Assembly: GCA_017477845.1 (NCBI GenBank) | Contig: JAFUTR010000018.1 | Coordinates: 1 to 39,275, forward strand | Source of the DNA: Bacilli bacterium | GTDB lineage: Bacteria; Bacillota_I; Bacilli_A; RF39; UBA660 | Direction: 5' to 3' | DNA length: 39,275 nucleotides | Shown: positions 39,251 to 39,275 of the stretch, one piece after another | How the letters are laid out: every line of letters starts with the position of its first letter | How positions within the stretch are numbered: the stretch's first letter is position 1 | Made by a program: the position numbers and the translations under genes | Notes under the pieces: model-generated | Database searches by the model: none | Seen by the model: the letters and a program-made list of their open reading frames with translations, nothing else | Told to the model about the DNA's origin: nothing

Positions 39251-39275
39251 ATGACAACTATATCAAATTACAAAA
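39251..39275 (+). CDS. Start of a plus-strand gene leaving the window
   Basis: The first eight codons read MTTISNYK after a strong AAGGAGG ribosome binding site. The inverted repeat upstream and the short N-terminus would suit a transposase, but this is only a suspicion. The gene is divergent from the rimP operon. Confidence 0.5.

Noticed and set aside
1-39275. CRISPR array, prophage or integrated element
   Set aside because: I saw no evenly spaced direct repeats, no integrase or phage structural genes, and no tRNA gene that could serve as an attachment site; the only hint of mobility is the inverted repeat at the right edge.

Overview
The window comes from a very AT-rich, Gram-positive-type genome. 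The gene set is that of Bacillota, most likely class Bacilli: a DnaI-type helicase loader, AddAB, the rimP-nusA-ylxR-infB-rbfA cluster, rpsP-khpA, uppS-cdsA-rseP, a YqfQ-like protein, and a 6S RNA next to tcdA as in Bacillus subtilis. Several proteins are shorter than usual (Smc, AddA, AddB, RimP), which together with the base composition suggests an uncultured, slimmed-down gut-type Bacilli lineage. That placement is inference. TGG codes for Trp and all three stops appear to be used, so the standard bacterial code applies. Nearly everything lies on the minus strand; only glmS, a small yqfQ-like gene and a gene starting at the right edge are on the plus strand.

Layout, left to right. 1-5909: the start of a minus-strand gene leaving the window, an M48 membrane metalloprotease, glmS (+) behind a long structured leader, two small genes sharing a lysine-rich N-terminal motif, and dnaI. 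5973-8745: prepilin peptidase and a type II secretion F/PilC-like protein, with the yqfQ-like gene opposite. 8742-14217: addB-addA. 14294-18588: WXG100 cassette A. 18702-22340: a GHL10-type glycoside hydrolase, queA with an N-terminal fusion, and ruvB. 22426-26251: two small ORFs (one interrupted at an A9 run), ruvA, and WXG100 cassette B. 26262-31875: smc, rseP, cdsA, uppS. 31958-34400: khpA, rpsP, a putative zinc protease, tcdA and 6S RNA. 34400-39109: rbfA, infB, a dCMP deaminase-like gene, ylxR, nusA, a truncated rimP and its leader. 39110-39275: the start of a plus-strand gene.

The most interesting content is a pair of paralogous four-gene cassettes for type VII-like secretion. Each reads: a helical protein with a conserved KIDGR motif; a WXG100 protein with Trp42; a second, divergent WXG protein; and a large, unrelated presumed effector. 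In cassette A the effector is a 939-residue coiled, proline-rich protein with a near-C-terminal hydrophobic segment. In cassette B it is a protein of about 493 residues ending in a papain-like cysteine peptidase domain. The shared first three genes with a swapped fourth gene look like a modular effector-delivery unit. No EssC-type ATPase and no obvious immunity gene is present, so the secretion machine must be encoded elsewhere. Cassette B lies inside a housekeeping transcription unit, directly between smc and ruvA.

Transcription units are marked by good promoters (for cassette A, uppS, rpsP, rimP and glmS) and by many compact hairpin terminators, a large share of which contain the stop codon of the gene they end.
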